64,000 bases of DNA from Sedimentisphaerales bacterium (GTDB taxonomy: Bacteria > Planctomycetota > Phycisphaerae > Sedimentisphaerales > SM23-30), in assembly GCA_016934515.1 (NCBI GenBank), contig JAFGSR010000168.1, forward strand, positions 34,521-98,520, in the 5' to 3' direction. The position numbers were made by a program, and so were the translations under genes. Positions 16,130 to 25,825 of this stretch are shown here, piece by piece. The first letter of the stretch is position 1. Every line of letters begins with the position of its first letter. The notes beneath the pieces are model-generated. The model was not told the origin of the DNA. It ran no database searches and worked only from the letters and a program-made list of their open reading frames with translations.

Positions 16130-18475
16130 ATGCCCAGTAGCACCGGAGTACGGGCTGGTAAAGCCTACGTTGAGGTCTTTGCGGACGATAGCCGCTTAGT
16201 ACGGGGGCTGCGTGCGTCTGAGCGGCGAGTTCGGATGTTCGGCGTGAAGATCCAAGCTATCGGTACTCAGATGATGGCGTTTGGTACAATGGCTGCCCTG
16301 CCACTAGCGGGGGCAGCCAAGGCGTTTGCCGACTTCGAGCAGCAGATGGCCAATGTTTCGACGATGCTTGACGATCCTGATAAGTGGATGCCGAACTACA
16401 GCAAAGAAATCAAAAAAATGGCCAAGGACTACGGTGAGTCAACTGAGGCGTTGGCCGGTGGTCTTTACGACATACTATCTGCGTCGATTCCGGCGGAGCA
16501 GGCGATTAGTGTTCTGGATGTGGCGGTCAGGGCGGCGAAAGCGGGCATGACTGACACGGCTACATCGGCGGATGCGATTACCACGATGCTCAATTCTTAT
16601 GGCCTCTCTGCTGATCGGGCGGCGGATGTTTCTGATTTACTGTTCAAAGTGGTCAAGCGGGGTAAAACTACTTTTGCGGAGCTGGCTCCGTCGATTGGTA
16701 TGGTGGCGAGTGTTGCTGCTTCTGCTAATGTTCCACTGGAGGAACTTGGAGCAGGGTTGGCGGTGATGACTCGAAGCGGTGTGAGAACTGAGCGCGCGAT
16801 TACTGCCATGAACGCGATTATCATGTCTTTTTTGAAGCCGACCGATGAAGCTGCTGCGTTAGCCAAGAAGTTCGGTGTTGAGTTGAATTCGGCAACGATC
16901 AAGACTGAAGGGTTGCAGGGTGCTTTTGCAAAAATCGCTTCGTTGCCGCCTGATATAATCGCAAATATTTTCCCGAATGTCAGAGCGATTCGTGGTATCG
17001 TTCCGGCGTTGAAAAACATGACCGGCTTTGTCGAAGATTTAGGGCAGATGAAAAACCGGGCCGGTGCTGCGGATGCTGCTTTTAAGAAGATGACGGCAAC
17101 GCTGATGTTTCAGCTTAACAAGATCAAGCAGCAGTTTATTGCGGTGTTTCGAGCGGCGGGTCAAGCTCTGGCTCCGTCGATTATTGCTGTGGGTAAGGCG
17201 ATTGGTAAAGCGGCGGATGCAACAACGGCATGGATTGGCAGGCATCGGGGATTGGTAACTGCTGTCGGGTTGACCGTTGCGGCTATTTTGACGATGGGGG
17301 CAACGATGCTGTTGACCGGCGTACTTATCAAGGCCTTGGCTTTCAGTCTGGGATTTCTCGGTAAAGCGATTGTTGTGCTGAAAGTTACAGTTAAAGCATT
17401 TGTTCTGACGATGAAAATTTTAGGCAAGTCGTTGCTACTGTTTACTTCTCCGATTGGCGTGGTTGTTGCTGCGGTTATCGGTTTGGGGGTCGCTTGGTTG
17501 ATCGTAAGCGGTAACATGGCCAAGGCGATAGGGTGGCTGAGTAAAAAGTTCGGTTCGCTCAAGGATGATATGGTAAAAACTTTCGGCGGGATTGGCGATG
17601 CTTTGGCGGCGGGTGATTTGTCGCTGGCGATGAAAATCCTGTGGCTCATGCTGAAAATGGAATGGGCAAAGGGGATTAACGGCCTGAAGGTGTTGTGGTT
17701 TAATTTCAAATCGTGGATGGTTGACCGGTGGTATGACTTGGTGGCTGGTGCACAAACGGCCATGCACGGAATCGAAGTGGCATGGATCGAAACTGTGTCG
17801 TTTTTAAAAAAAACCTGGACAACTTTTTCAAAGTGGCACGCCTTGGCTGTGCAATCCACGGCGGGGGCGATGGCAAAGGCATGGGAATGGGCTAAAAATA
17901 AAATGAGCGGCGGTACGGAAGAAGACTTACAATTCCGTATGAATTACATCGACAAAGATGTTAATGATGCGATAGATAAAATTAACAAAGAGTTCGATGA
18001 TAAGTTAGCTGGACTTGAAACACAGCGAGAAGGTCAGCGCGCCGAGTCGAAAGCTCTGCATGAAGGAACGTTGGCTGCTATTGAGCAGGAGGCTCAGGCA
18101 AAGCTTGGCGAGATGCGAAAAGAGTTCAACGTTAAAAATGCTGCTAATATGACTGAGCTGGAGAAGGCCAAACAGGAGTGGCAGGCGGCGTTGGACGAAG
18201 CTCGCCAAAAGAGGGCGGCTCTGGACACCGGTGATGGTAAAGCTCCTGAAGGCGGCGGCATACAGGGTAAAATCAACGATGCTCTTGCCGCACTTGGGGG
18301 CGGGGTGGGTGCGGTGAAAAAAGGTTCGGTGTCTGGAACTTTCAATGCGTTTGCGGCGGCGGGCATGGGGACCGGCAACGCCATGGACCGAACGGCTAAG
18401 GCTACTGAGCAGACTGCGAAGAACACTGAAAACTTGTTGCAGGAGGCCCGGTTTGGCGGGTTAAAATTCACATGA
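16130..18475 (+). CDS. Phage tail tape measure protein
   Basis: 781 aa; FADFEQQMANVSTML near N-terminus, long helical and hydrophobic segments. Confidence 0.9.
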   Translation: MPSSTGVRAGKAYVEVFADDSRLVRGLRASERRVRMFGVKIQAIGTQMMAFGTMAALPLAGAAKAFADFEQQMANVSTMLDDPDKWMPNYSKEIKKMAKDYGESTEALAGGLYDILSASIPAEQAISVLDVAVRAAKAGMTDTATSADAITTMLNSYGLSADRAADVSDLLFKVVKRGKTTFAELAPSIGMVASVAASANVPLEELGAGLAVMTRSGVRTERAITAMNAIIMSFLKPTDEAAALAKKFGVELNSATIKTEGLQGAFAKIASLPPDIIANIFPNVRAIRGIVPALKNMTGFVEDLGQMKNRAGAADAAFKKMTATLMFQLNKIKQQFIAVFRAAGQALAPSIIAVGKAIGKAADATTAWIGRHRGLVTAVGLTVAAILTMGATMLLTGVLIKALAFSLGFLGKAIVVLKVTVKAFVLTMKILGKSLLLFTSPIGVVVAAVIGLGVAWLIVSGNMAKAIGWLSKKFGSLKDDMVKTFGGIGDALAAGDLSLAMKILWLMLKMEWAKGINGLKVLWFNFKSWMVDRWYDLVAGAQTAMHGIEVAWIETVSFLKKTWTTFSKWHALAVQSTAGAMAKAWEWAKNKMSGGTEEDLQFRMNYIDKDVNDAIDKINKEFDDKLAGLETQREGQRAESKALHEGTLAAIEQEAQAKLGEMRKEFNVKNAANMTELEKAKQEWQAALDEARQKRAALDTGDGKAPEGGGIQGKINDALAALGGGVGAVKKGSVSGTFNAFAAAGMGTGNAMDRTAKATEQTAKNTENLLQEARFGGLKFT

Positions 18476-19242
18476 GTGTAACGGTTGAAGAACAATTTGG
18501 AAGTCCACAGGTTCGCAAAGATTCCGCAACTCGAAAGTATATTATTTCAGGTACGGCTGATGAAATGGCAGCGGAGGCAGCCCTGCTTGCGGAGGCGCCG
18601 ACTATTTACTTATATATGCCTGTGCAGGATTACGCCGTTGATCCGCTGACTAACGATAAGTGGGTGGGGACTGTGCAGTATGGGGTGTTAGCTGTTGCTT
18701 TGCAGGACGAGGCCTTTGAGTTCGATACCACCGGCGGCACGAAGCATATCACCCAGAGCTTAGGGACGATAGGTGCTTACGCTCCGGCAGGTTATACGGC
18801 CCCGGACTATGGTGGGGCTATTGGAGTCAACGGCGAGGAGGTTCAGGGCGTTGATATAACCGTGCCTGCGTTTAAGTTCAGCTCGCATCATATAATTGAA
18901 AATGCCAGTGCTAACGCTTTGGTTTATCGCAACTTGACCGGCTGTGTGAACAATGCGACTTTCATGGGGTTTGCCGCCGGTGAAGTTTTATTTTTAGGGG
19001 CCAGAGGTGTCGAGCAGCAATCGCCGGAGTGGGGCGTTGATTTTCATTTTGCCGCCGGAGCCAATGCTACCAATTTAATTGTTGGTGACATTACTGTTCT
19101 CGAAAAATACGCTTGGGATTACCTGTGGGTTCGCTACGAAACTGAGGAGGACGTTGCAGCCGGGTCTATTGTTAAACGTCCGGTAGCGGCTTACACCGAG
19201 CGTGTTTATCCGTGGGCGAACTTTGGTCTTTTAGGGATTTGA
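18472..19242 (+). CDS. Phage tail/baseplate protein
   Basis: Position after tape measure, ATG overlaps upstream stop. Confidence 0.55.
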   Translation: MSVTVEEQFGSPQVRKDSATRKYIISGTADEMAAEAALLAEAPTIYLYMPVQDYAVDPLTNDKWVGTVQYGVLAVALQDEAFEFDTTGGTKHITQSLGTIGAYAPAGYTAPDYGGAIGVNGEEVQGVDITVPAFKFSSHHIIENASANALVYRNLTGCVNNATFMGFAAGEVLFLGARGVEQQSPEWGVDFHFAAGANATNLIVGDITVLEKYAWDYLWVRYETEEDVAAGSIVKRPVAAYTERVYPWANFGLLGI

Positions 19243-19247
19243 GCATA

Positions 19248-20411
19248 ATGTTAAAGCGAGTACAACCCGGTGATCGTCTGGAGATTTCGGCTAATGCTTA
19301 CAATGCTTTTGTTGATGCGGCTCAGGCTAATATTGATCGGCAGCTTAGCACTAATTTCAAGGCGGCAACTGGCGGCACAGCTACATCGGTTGTTCAGGTG
19401 CGGAATAATTCCGGGGCGGCTTGTGTGCGGTTTGGGGTGCTGGCGATAGGCACTCCGGTTATCTCGCCAGATGTTGATCTGGTGAAATTCCAGAACGGCG
19501 AGATTGTTTTTGAGGGGTACGCTCCAAGTGATGCTGACGCTGGTTTTTTTGGGATTCTTTTAGAGCCGCTGGCAGATGGCAAAATCGGCAAGGTGGTTAT
19601 CTCCGGTCTGTGTCATTGTCAGATTGATGTGCAGGCTGAGTCTCACGATTATGCGGAGGTAGTGGATGGTGAGAGTGGCTATCTGCAAAGTAATGTTGTC
19701 GGGTCGGCAACGATTTTATGGAAAGAGTCGGGCACGGGAACTAAGTGGGCCATGGTCAAGCTGGGTGGCGGCAGCAACGGTAACGGCAACGAATGGGCCG
19801 ATATTCCGGTAGTTAATAATTCAGCGGAAACGATCCCGGCATGTAGCTTTGTGGAGTTGTCTGGTTGGAGCGAACCGGATTTGGCGTTTGAGATTATTAA
19901 GCCGACCTCAAGTCATCTTGATTTGCATGAGTATGCGATTGTGGGACAAGAAATAGCCGTAGGTCAGATAGGGAGAGCTTATTCTGACGGTTACGCTACG
20001 GTAAGTCTTAGTAGTGTGGCTCATTGTCCTATAGGCCAGATCATCGGCCCGGTGAAAAATTATTATTATGGCCATGGTCATCAGCAGGGTTGGCGGGTTG
20101 TAAAGTATGTTTCTACCGCTTATCCGTACACGGCGGTAGTTCAGTATGTGGGGGCGGCTTTTCCGAGATTGTTTGTGATTCACGACACCGAAGCAGAGGA
20201 CGGCAAATATCAGATCAAGGAAAGGTTTTGGAGTATAGAAAACGACCGCTTTGAAGATATATGGTCTGACGATCCAGCAACAACTTATGGCCAGACTATT
20301 GAAACGTCTGGGCATAGTTTGTCGGTCGGTGATTATGTATATACTATAGCTCCTAGAAGTGCTACCGGTGTTTATCGGATTGCACTTTTAGATTATGCGA
20401 TGTGGCACTGA
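19248..20411 (+). CDS. Phage tail-associated structural protein
   Basis: ATG 19248 (MLKRVQPGDRLEISANAYNAFVDAAQ). Confidence 0.5.
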   Translation: MLKRVQPGDRLEISANAYNAFVDAAQANIDRQLSTNFKAATGGTATSVVQVRNNSGAACVRFGVLAIGTPVISPDVDLVKFQNGEIVFEGYAPSDADAGFFGILLEPLADGKIGKVVISGLCHCQIDVQAESHDYAEVVDGESGYLQSNVVGSATILWKESGTGTKWAMVKLGGGSNGNGNEWADIPVVNNSAETIPACSFVELSGWSEPDLAFEIIKPTSSHLDLHEYAIVGQEIAVGQIGRAYSDGYATVSLSSVAHCPIGQIIGPVKNYYYGHGHQQGWRVVKYVSTAYPYTAVVQYVGAAFPRLFVIHDTEAEDGKYQIKERFWSIENDRFEDIWSDDPATTYGQTIETSGHSLSVGDYVYTIAPRSATGVYRIALLDYAMWH

Positions 20412-21520
20412 TTATGGGTTTTTCTGTATTACCTTTAGATACCACCAATGACTCAGTTATTATTTCAGCGGCTTACAATGAGCTGGTGGATGCCACTAAC
20501 GAGTTTGCCAACATTTGGGGTGGGCCGGATGCTTATACCAAAATCGAAAGCCCGCAAGTCATTGACCGAAGCATATTCTCTAGCTTGAAAAACGCAGCCA
20601 AGGTTAGAGCTTATAATTACGCCTACATTGCTGTTGACCCGCCGGATAATTTTACAAGAGTTCCGTGGGCGGATATTTGTCAGGAGTTGTTTGGCACTAG
20701 TGATTGGCCGGTTCGTAGTGGCAACAAGCAGAAAATTATCAAGGCTGAAATGAATGACATTTACGAAGTAATCTGCTGGTCAAATAATAAATGGTACAAG
20801 GGTGCTATTGCGGCGGGGAGTGGTTGGGGCAGACTGACAACGGGTTATGTATATCAGCCGGAATTTGGCGAAGAACCGACCATTCCCCCGGAATGGGCTT
20901 ATGATACCAGGGAGGCTGCTGCTGATGCTTATGATGCTTACATAGCAGAGCCATATATCACAACGGGAGGTTCTCCGTATGATAATTATTTTTACGGTGG
21001 GTCTTCCGGCACAACTTTTGTTTGGAATAATCCGTATGGTCCAGAAAAAAAATATGCAGTCGTTACCGACGTTCCCGGTGGACGCACTAAAGACGAGCAG
21101 ACCATTTGTCGTATCCTGACGCCAAATTGTGCGGACATTGCCAGTGTGGTAGCTGAGGGTGTTGTGGGAAATTATTACGGTTATTCCGTAGAAGGTCCCG
21201 GTATTTACGAGCCTAACGCTCACGCATGGTCAGCTCAGTTGTACTTTGGTACTGACACGCCGCCAGACAACTTTGAGGAGTTTCGTGAATATGGTGTTGA
21301 ATGGGGAATAGCTTCTGGTCTTGGCCAGCCAGAAGCAAATAAAGCTACTGTTTTGTTAAGTAACGAGATTCCGATGAATACTTTTTTGTTTGTTCGCGTT
21401 GCTGGCAGGGGTCAAATTTACGGCGATTTAGACGATGTTGCATGGGGCAATGTAACTCCATGGCGAACATCTTTTTATGTGACTGATTTTTGGTTTCAGC
21501 TCCGGTGGGAATATAGCTGA
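20402..21520 (+). CDS. Phage structural protein, N-terminus related to the preceding gene product
   Basis: ISAAYNELVDATNEF resembles ISANAYNAFVDAAQAN; likely start ATG 20414. Confidence 0.5.
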   Translation: MALIMGFSVLPLDTTNDSVIISAAYNELVDATNEFANIWGGPDAYTKIESPQVIDRSIFSSLKNAAKVRAYNYAYIAVDPPDNFTRVPWADICQELFGTSDWPVRSGNKQKIIKAEMNDIYEVICWSNNKWYKGAIAAGSGWGRLTTGYVYQPEFGEEPTIPPEWAYDTREAAADAYDAYIAEPYITTGGSPYDNYFYGGSSGTTFVWNNPYGPEKKYAVVTDVPGGRTKDEQTICRILTPNCADIASVVAEGVVGNYYGYSVEGPGIYEPNAHAWSAQLYFGTDTPPDNFEEFREYGVEWGIASGLGQPEANKATVLLSNEIPMNTFLFVRVAGRGQIYGDLDDVAWGNVTPWRTSFYVTDFWFQLRWEYS

Positions 21521-21548
21521 GCCTGTCCGCTTGAGGACGGGCAAAAGA

Positions 21549-21612
21549 GTTACCAGGCTGCCCTGATGAGGGCATTGCCGGAAATCTACGCATCCGTCAG
21601 GGGGTGCATTAG
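21549..21612. repeat. Copy A of ~64-bp imperfect direct repeat flanking CRISPR-Cas
   Basis: GTTACCAGGCTGCC...GGGCATTGC.GGAAA.CTACGCATCCGTC; 44/50 identical to copy B over the first 50 bases. Confidence 0.85.
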
Positions 21613-21672
21613 CCCACGCCCCCGCATGGGGCGACATTAAGTTTCGGGGCAAGTGGATAGATTCCGGTGTTT

Positions 21673-22687
21673 CCATCCACCCCCACACGTGTGGGGACAA
21701 TGACACAGCATCCCCCGGCACCCCTGGACATACGGTTCACCCCCACACGCGTGGGGACAATGCTGTCCACTGGTTTTACCAAACTCACACGCCGGTTCAC
21801 CCCCACACGCGTGGGGACAATCACGCCTCGATAATCTTAATCAGACCATCTAATCGGTTCACCCCCACACGCGTGGGGACAATTTGCCGTACCGCTTTGC
21901 GACTCCGCCGGATTCGCGGTTCACCCCCACACGCGTGGGGACAATTAAACGCTTCCGGAATAGTAATTGCGGGTATATCGGTTCACCCCCACACGCGTGG
22001 GGACAATGTAATTGTAGGGCTGCTGATTAAAGGCAACGGTCGGTTCACCCCCACACGCGTGGGGACAATCTCAAAGCGTGCATCCAACGCACAACAATTT
22101 ACGGTTCACCCCCACACGCGTGGGGACAATGACGCCTTTTTAAGCCGATATTTGCGATTGCTGCGGTTCACCCCCACACGCGTGGGGACAATTATTTGCG
22201 GCGACTGCTTAGAGGTGATGAAAACCGGTTCACCCCCACACGCGTGGGGACAATGAAACCCATCGGTCCCCGGCCCGATATTATTACGGTTCACCCCCAC
22301 ACGCGTGGGGACAATACACCGGGCGGGAAAGTTTTCCAGAGATATCGGCGGTTCACCCCCACACGCGTGGGGACAATGCCTCCATCTACAACTGTAATCT
22401 CGAACCAGTCGGTTCACCCCCACACGCGTGGGGACAATTTGCATCTTTGACGCCTGAATCTGTGGATCTTATCGGTTCACCCCCACACGCGTGGGGACAA
22501 TGGGTGTTCCGACCGCTAGCGGGCGTTCGTGTTTTCGGTTCACCCCCACACGCGTGGGGACAATGCCGGCGGCGTCCAGGTAGATATAAATATTGGCCGG
22601 TTCACCCCCACACGCGTGGGGACAATGTTATCAAAATCAAACAACAGCGCGGCATGCTCGGTTCACCCCCACACGCGTGGGGACAAT
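21673..22687 (-). CRISPR. Type I-E CRISPR array: 17 repeats, 16 spacers (31-34 nt)
   Basis: 29-bp repeat CGGTTCACCCCCACACGCGTGGGGACAAT (minus strand ATTGTCCCCACGCGTGTGGGGGTGAACCG); starts at 21673 (degenerate), 21733, 21793, 21855, 21917, 21979, 22041, 22102, 22164, 22226, 22287, 22349, 22410, 22473, 22536, 22598, 22659. Confidence 0.98.
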
Positions 22688-22735
22688 ACCAAAGTATTGT
22701 ATTTTTAGAACATAACAAACACAAGATATATACCT

Positions 22736-23044
22736 TTATTTAACTTCTGAAGATGATAAATTCTTTTTTAAAGATAATTTCTTGATTAGCGTGAGTCCCT
22801 CCATTTCAGTCAAAATATAACGGCTATCGCCAAGCGAACGCCATTGATAGCCCTGCGCACAGGGATAATCCCATATTTGTAAAATATAACCCTGCTTACG
22901 TTTTTCCACGGCTTTTTCCCAGAGGATATCCCGTATTCTGACCGTTGGATTACCCAGAAATACGCCGCTGATCGGTTCGATCAGCCATCGAGACAGCTCG
23001 CCCTTCAAGCTCGCCGGAACGTTCTGTAAGATCATCACTAGCAT
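22736..23044 (-). CDS. cas2: CRISPR-associated endonuclease Cas2e
   Basis: MILQNVPASLKGELSRWLIEPISGVFLGNPTVRIRDILWE. Confidence 0.95.
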   Translation of the reverse strand: MLVMILQNVPASLKGELSRWLIEPISGVFLGNPTVRIRDILWEKAVEKRKQGYILQIWDYPCAQGYQWRSLGDSRYILTEMEGLTLIKKLSLKKNLSSSEVK

Positions 23045-23855
23045 CGAGCACCTCCGCTATATCCGGTAAAATTTTTTGCATAAGTTTTAACTCCCGAATT
23101 TTTTCTCTACATAGCGTCCGTGCTCTGCGTTCCACTTCTATGGTTCTTTGGGCCGTCTGAAATGCCACCGGGATCACCAGATCCGTTCTGTACAGATCCG
23201 CAATATCATAGACAAAGCTGAGCATTTTCCCGGTGTGAATAAAACCGATAGCCGGAGAATAGCCCGCCGACAGAATCGCCGCATGACATATTCCATAAAG
23301 ACATGCGCTGGCCGCCGAGAGCGAGCGGTTAACCGGATCGGCATAATCCCACTTATCCTGATCGTAATTACGACCATCCCAGCGAATCCCCCAGGTTTTG
23401 GCATTTTCTTCATAGGCAGCCCGCACACGATAGCCCTCTTTACCCCGTAAGGTTTCCAGAGACGTATCTTCCGGAATGATTTCCGGAAATCGCTTCTGAT
23501 ACATTCGCCGGGCCACCGCCAAACGCTGCTTTTCATCAACATACAATCGGGCCTGTTGTAATAAACGGTGGCTGGAATGTGTTCCGCCGGTACCGTGGGC
23601 ATAAAGCCGGGTGCCGTCCTGCCCCGTCCAACAGATCATACAGTTATTTCCCGCCAGCGCCTTAAAAGCAGCGTGCGTAACGGAACTGCCCGGCCCCAGC
23701 ATCACCAGAGAAAGTTGATCGATGGGGATGGGCATTTTCCCGGATTTATCACTGAACGTCAGAGAACCGGCGGTCCGGTCCAGCTTGCCCATTTCCAGGT
23801 ACAGATGACTCCAACGGTCCTGGAATTTGGGAATTTCATGTAAATTTCTCGCCAT
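22950..23855 (-). CDS. cas1: CRISPR-associated endonuclease Cas1e
   Basis: IDQLSLVMLGPGSSVTHAAFKALAGNNCMICWTGQDG, SAASACLYGICHAAILSAGYSPAIGFIHTG; start at MARNL (23855). Confidence 0.96.
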   Translation of the reverse strand: MARNLHEIPKFQDRWSHLYLEMGKLDRTAGSLTFSDKSGKMPIPIDQLSLVMLGPGSSVTHAAFKALAGNNCMICWTGQDGTRLYAHGTGGTHSSHRLLQQARLYVDEKQRLAVARRMYQKRFPEIIPEDTSLETLRGKEGYRVRAAYEENAKTWGIRWDGRNYDQDKWDYADPVNRSLSAASACLYGICHAAILSAGYSPAIGFIHTGKMLSFVYDIADLYRTDLVIPVAFQTAQRTIEVERRARTLCREKIRELKLMQKILPDIAEVLDASDDLTERSGELEGRAVSMADRTDQRRISG

Positions 23856-23948
23856 GTTTCTACCCTCCAAATAAAGATGCATCCAATGAATCCTTACTAC
23901 TAGAAAAAGAAACGCCTATTCACTTACCAAAGAACCTCTCCCCCGGCC

Positions 23949-24719
23949 TCACTGCACCGGGGCAATCGATAATAATCCAAAGCCAAACGCCTTGCCCGGA
24001 CCAATGCCCCTGACCAATGTTTCGCGAAAAGCATTGGGATTAATAATTTCAAGTATGCCCTCGTATCGAGCGGATCGGAGCCGCTGTCCCTTTCCTGCCT
24101 CATTTGTTTTGTTCATATACACATATCCCGGCTGGATAATCATATCATCACCGAGAGTAAACCCACACTTTTCACCCTTATGAACCAGCCATTCAAAAAG
24201 CTCTTCATTTGGCACCGAAACGCGTTTTCCATGCCGTCCTTTCTTGGACGTCCGTTCCTCGCTTGTAAGTGACTGTTTTTCTTGCTTACTGATAGTATCG
24301 ATCTTTTTTGTTGGATTCGCCATCAATCGAAAACGGAATCTCTGGCCATTCTCGATCGATGGAGTATATTTTTTCACTTTGTATGGAGCCGCCAGAAGGA
24401 AACCGGCATTATGAAAGGCATAATCCCAATCCGGTTCAATAGCCGACAAGACAAGTATCACCACATTTCCAGCCGGTTGCGGATCAATACGAAACAGAAA
24501 ACCGTTTTCCGTTCCACGCTTGACATGAACCTGCCCTTCGCCGAAATTCGTGGGATTGTAGGGCTTGAGAAAATGTTCATCGTTCCGGACACGTTCTTTC
24601 GACGGAAACGCCATGCACAACCGCTGATGCACACGGTATAAATTCCGCAGCCACAATCGTCCCGGTCGTGGACGATCGGGATTGCTCCCCGTATCGATGA
24701 GCAATGTCGAGATAAACAT
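23949..24719 (-). CDS. cas6e: Cas6e crRNA endoribonuclease
   Basis: RNLYRVHQRLCMAFP near N-terminus; C-terminal RGIGPGKAFGFGLLSIAP. Confidence 0.95.
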   Translation of the reverse strand: MFISTLLIDTGSNPDRPRPGRLWLRNLYRVHQRLCMAFPSKERVRNDEHFLKPYNPTNFGEGQVHVKRGTENGFLFRIDPQPAGNVVILVLSAIEPDWDYAFHNAGFLLAAPYKVKKYTPSIENGQRFRFRLMANPTKKIDTISKQEKQSLTSEERTSKKGRHGKRVSVPNEELFEWLVHKGEKCGFTLGDDMIIQPGYVYMNKTNEAGKGQRLRSARYEGILEIINPNAFRETLVRGIGPGKAFGFGLLSIAPVQ

Positions 24720-25825
24720 TATTCCACCTCCTCTGCCGAGAGTCTGCGCCGCCTTGTCTGTATTGAACGGAACATGATTATTTCTCTCCGCTTCTTAATG
24801 ATCTCGTCGCGCCATTGCGGCTCTTCGGGGTTGATGCGGTCCATGCCCATACCAAGACCATATTCGAGCATGGTGACGGCGTCATGGCAGAGTCGGCAAA
24901 GAGATCGCAAGTCGTCATGGGTTTCATCCCCACCCGCCCGTCGATATGTGATATGTTGCACAGTGGTCGCCGGAGATTTACATAAAACGCATAAGTGATG
25001 GTCGTGGTCAAGCCGTTCAGATCGAGCTTGACGATAGGCGGAGTTGACATAGTTTGCCCTGGGCCGTGAGGGTGCTGGCGTATGGTGCTGAATCGGTTGC
25101 GACTCCAGAGCCACATCGCCATCCCTACCCACGTGCAGTGAACCGCCAATAACGAAGCGAGCTTCATGCGCCGGCGGGTCAAAACTCACAGGAACATCAT
25201 ACCAGATTTCCGCATCCGCAGGGGCTTCGGTCTGTGAGGCCGACGGTCGCCAGTCACAAAGGTAATCAAGCGTTTGCGGAGCGGCGTCCTGCCTGCAACG
25301 TTTGCGCCAAGGGACCGCTTTCAGAGCAGTGAGTACATCAGGATAATCACCGCCTTTGGACTCCAAAAGAGGACGCGACGGCGGACAAGATTTGCGGCCC
25401 AGATAGAGCGGCCAGCATGGCGCTGCCAAAGCATCTGAAAGTTTGCCAATCAAGAAAGGCTCGCCCTGTAGAACTACCAGAAAGGAGGCGTCGCAAAGAT
25501 ACTCCCGACGTGTGAGCATAGCGCCGGATTTAGATTCTCCCTTGGCTGTGCGCATCTGCATTTTGGCTCCAACCGTGTGATAATCCCACCATCTAATACC
25601 AGCCCGGTCGATACGCACACCCATCGTCAAGGCGGCCAGTCTCGGCAACCATTCGACGGAGGCTTCGGCACGAGTGATACCTAACGCTGCACAGAGTATC
25701 CCGATAACCGCCGACTTGGTCGGGGCGGGTCCGGTTCGCCGCACGACGAATTTACTTTGGTGATCGCCCCAGGCCTGCATCGGACCTTCGAGGCGAAGAT
25801 AAATTGTATTTATAGTCATCAGCAA
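24719..25825 (-). CDS. cas5e: Cas5e with C-terminal HNH endonuclease domain (Cas5-HNH fusion)
   Basis: Residues 1-~245 Cas5e (YLRLEGPMQAWGD, RRTGPAPTKSAVIGILCAALG, LTRREYLCDASFLV, LYLGRKSCPPSRPL); residues ~255-350 HNH (CVLC-N8-HITYRRAGGDETHDDLRSLCRLCH); TAATG junction with cas6e. Confidence 0.93.
   Translation of the reverse strand: MLMTINTIYLRLEGPMQAWGDHQSKFVVRRTGPAPTKSAVIGILCAALGITRAEASVEWLPRLAALTMGVRIDRAGIRWWDYHTVGAKMQMRTAKGESKSGAMLTRREYLCDASFLVVLQGEPFLIGKLSDALAAPCWPLYLGRKSCPPSRPLLESKGGDYPDVLTALKAVPWRKRCRQDAAPQTLDYLCDWRPSASQTEAPADAEIWYDVPVSFDPPAHEARFVIGGSLHVGRDGDVALESQPIQHHTPAPSRPRANYVNSAYRQARSERLDHDHHLCVLCKSPATTVQHITYRRAGGDETHDDLRSLCRLCHDAVTMLEYGLGMGMDRINPEEPQWRDEIIKKRREIIMFRSIQTRRRRLSAEEVE

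Noticed and set aside
1-21520. Matches between CRISPR spacers and the adjacent prophage (self-targeting)
   Set aside because: Compared by eye on both strands without a convincing match; needs blastn-short
21609-22743. ORFs encoding repeated SPPHAWGQ / HPHTRGDN / IVPTRVGVNR peptides
   Set aside because: Translation artefacts of the CRISPR repeat read in several frames; not proteins
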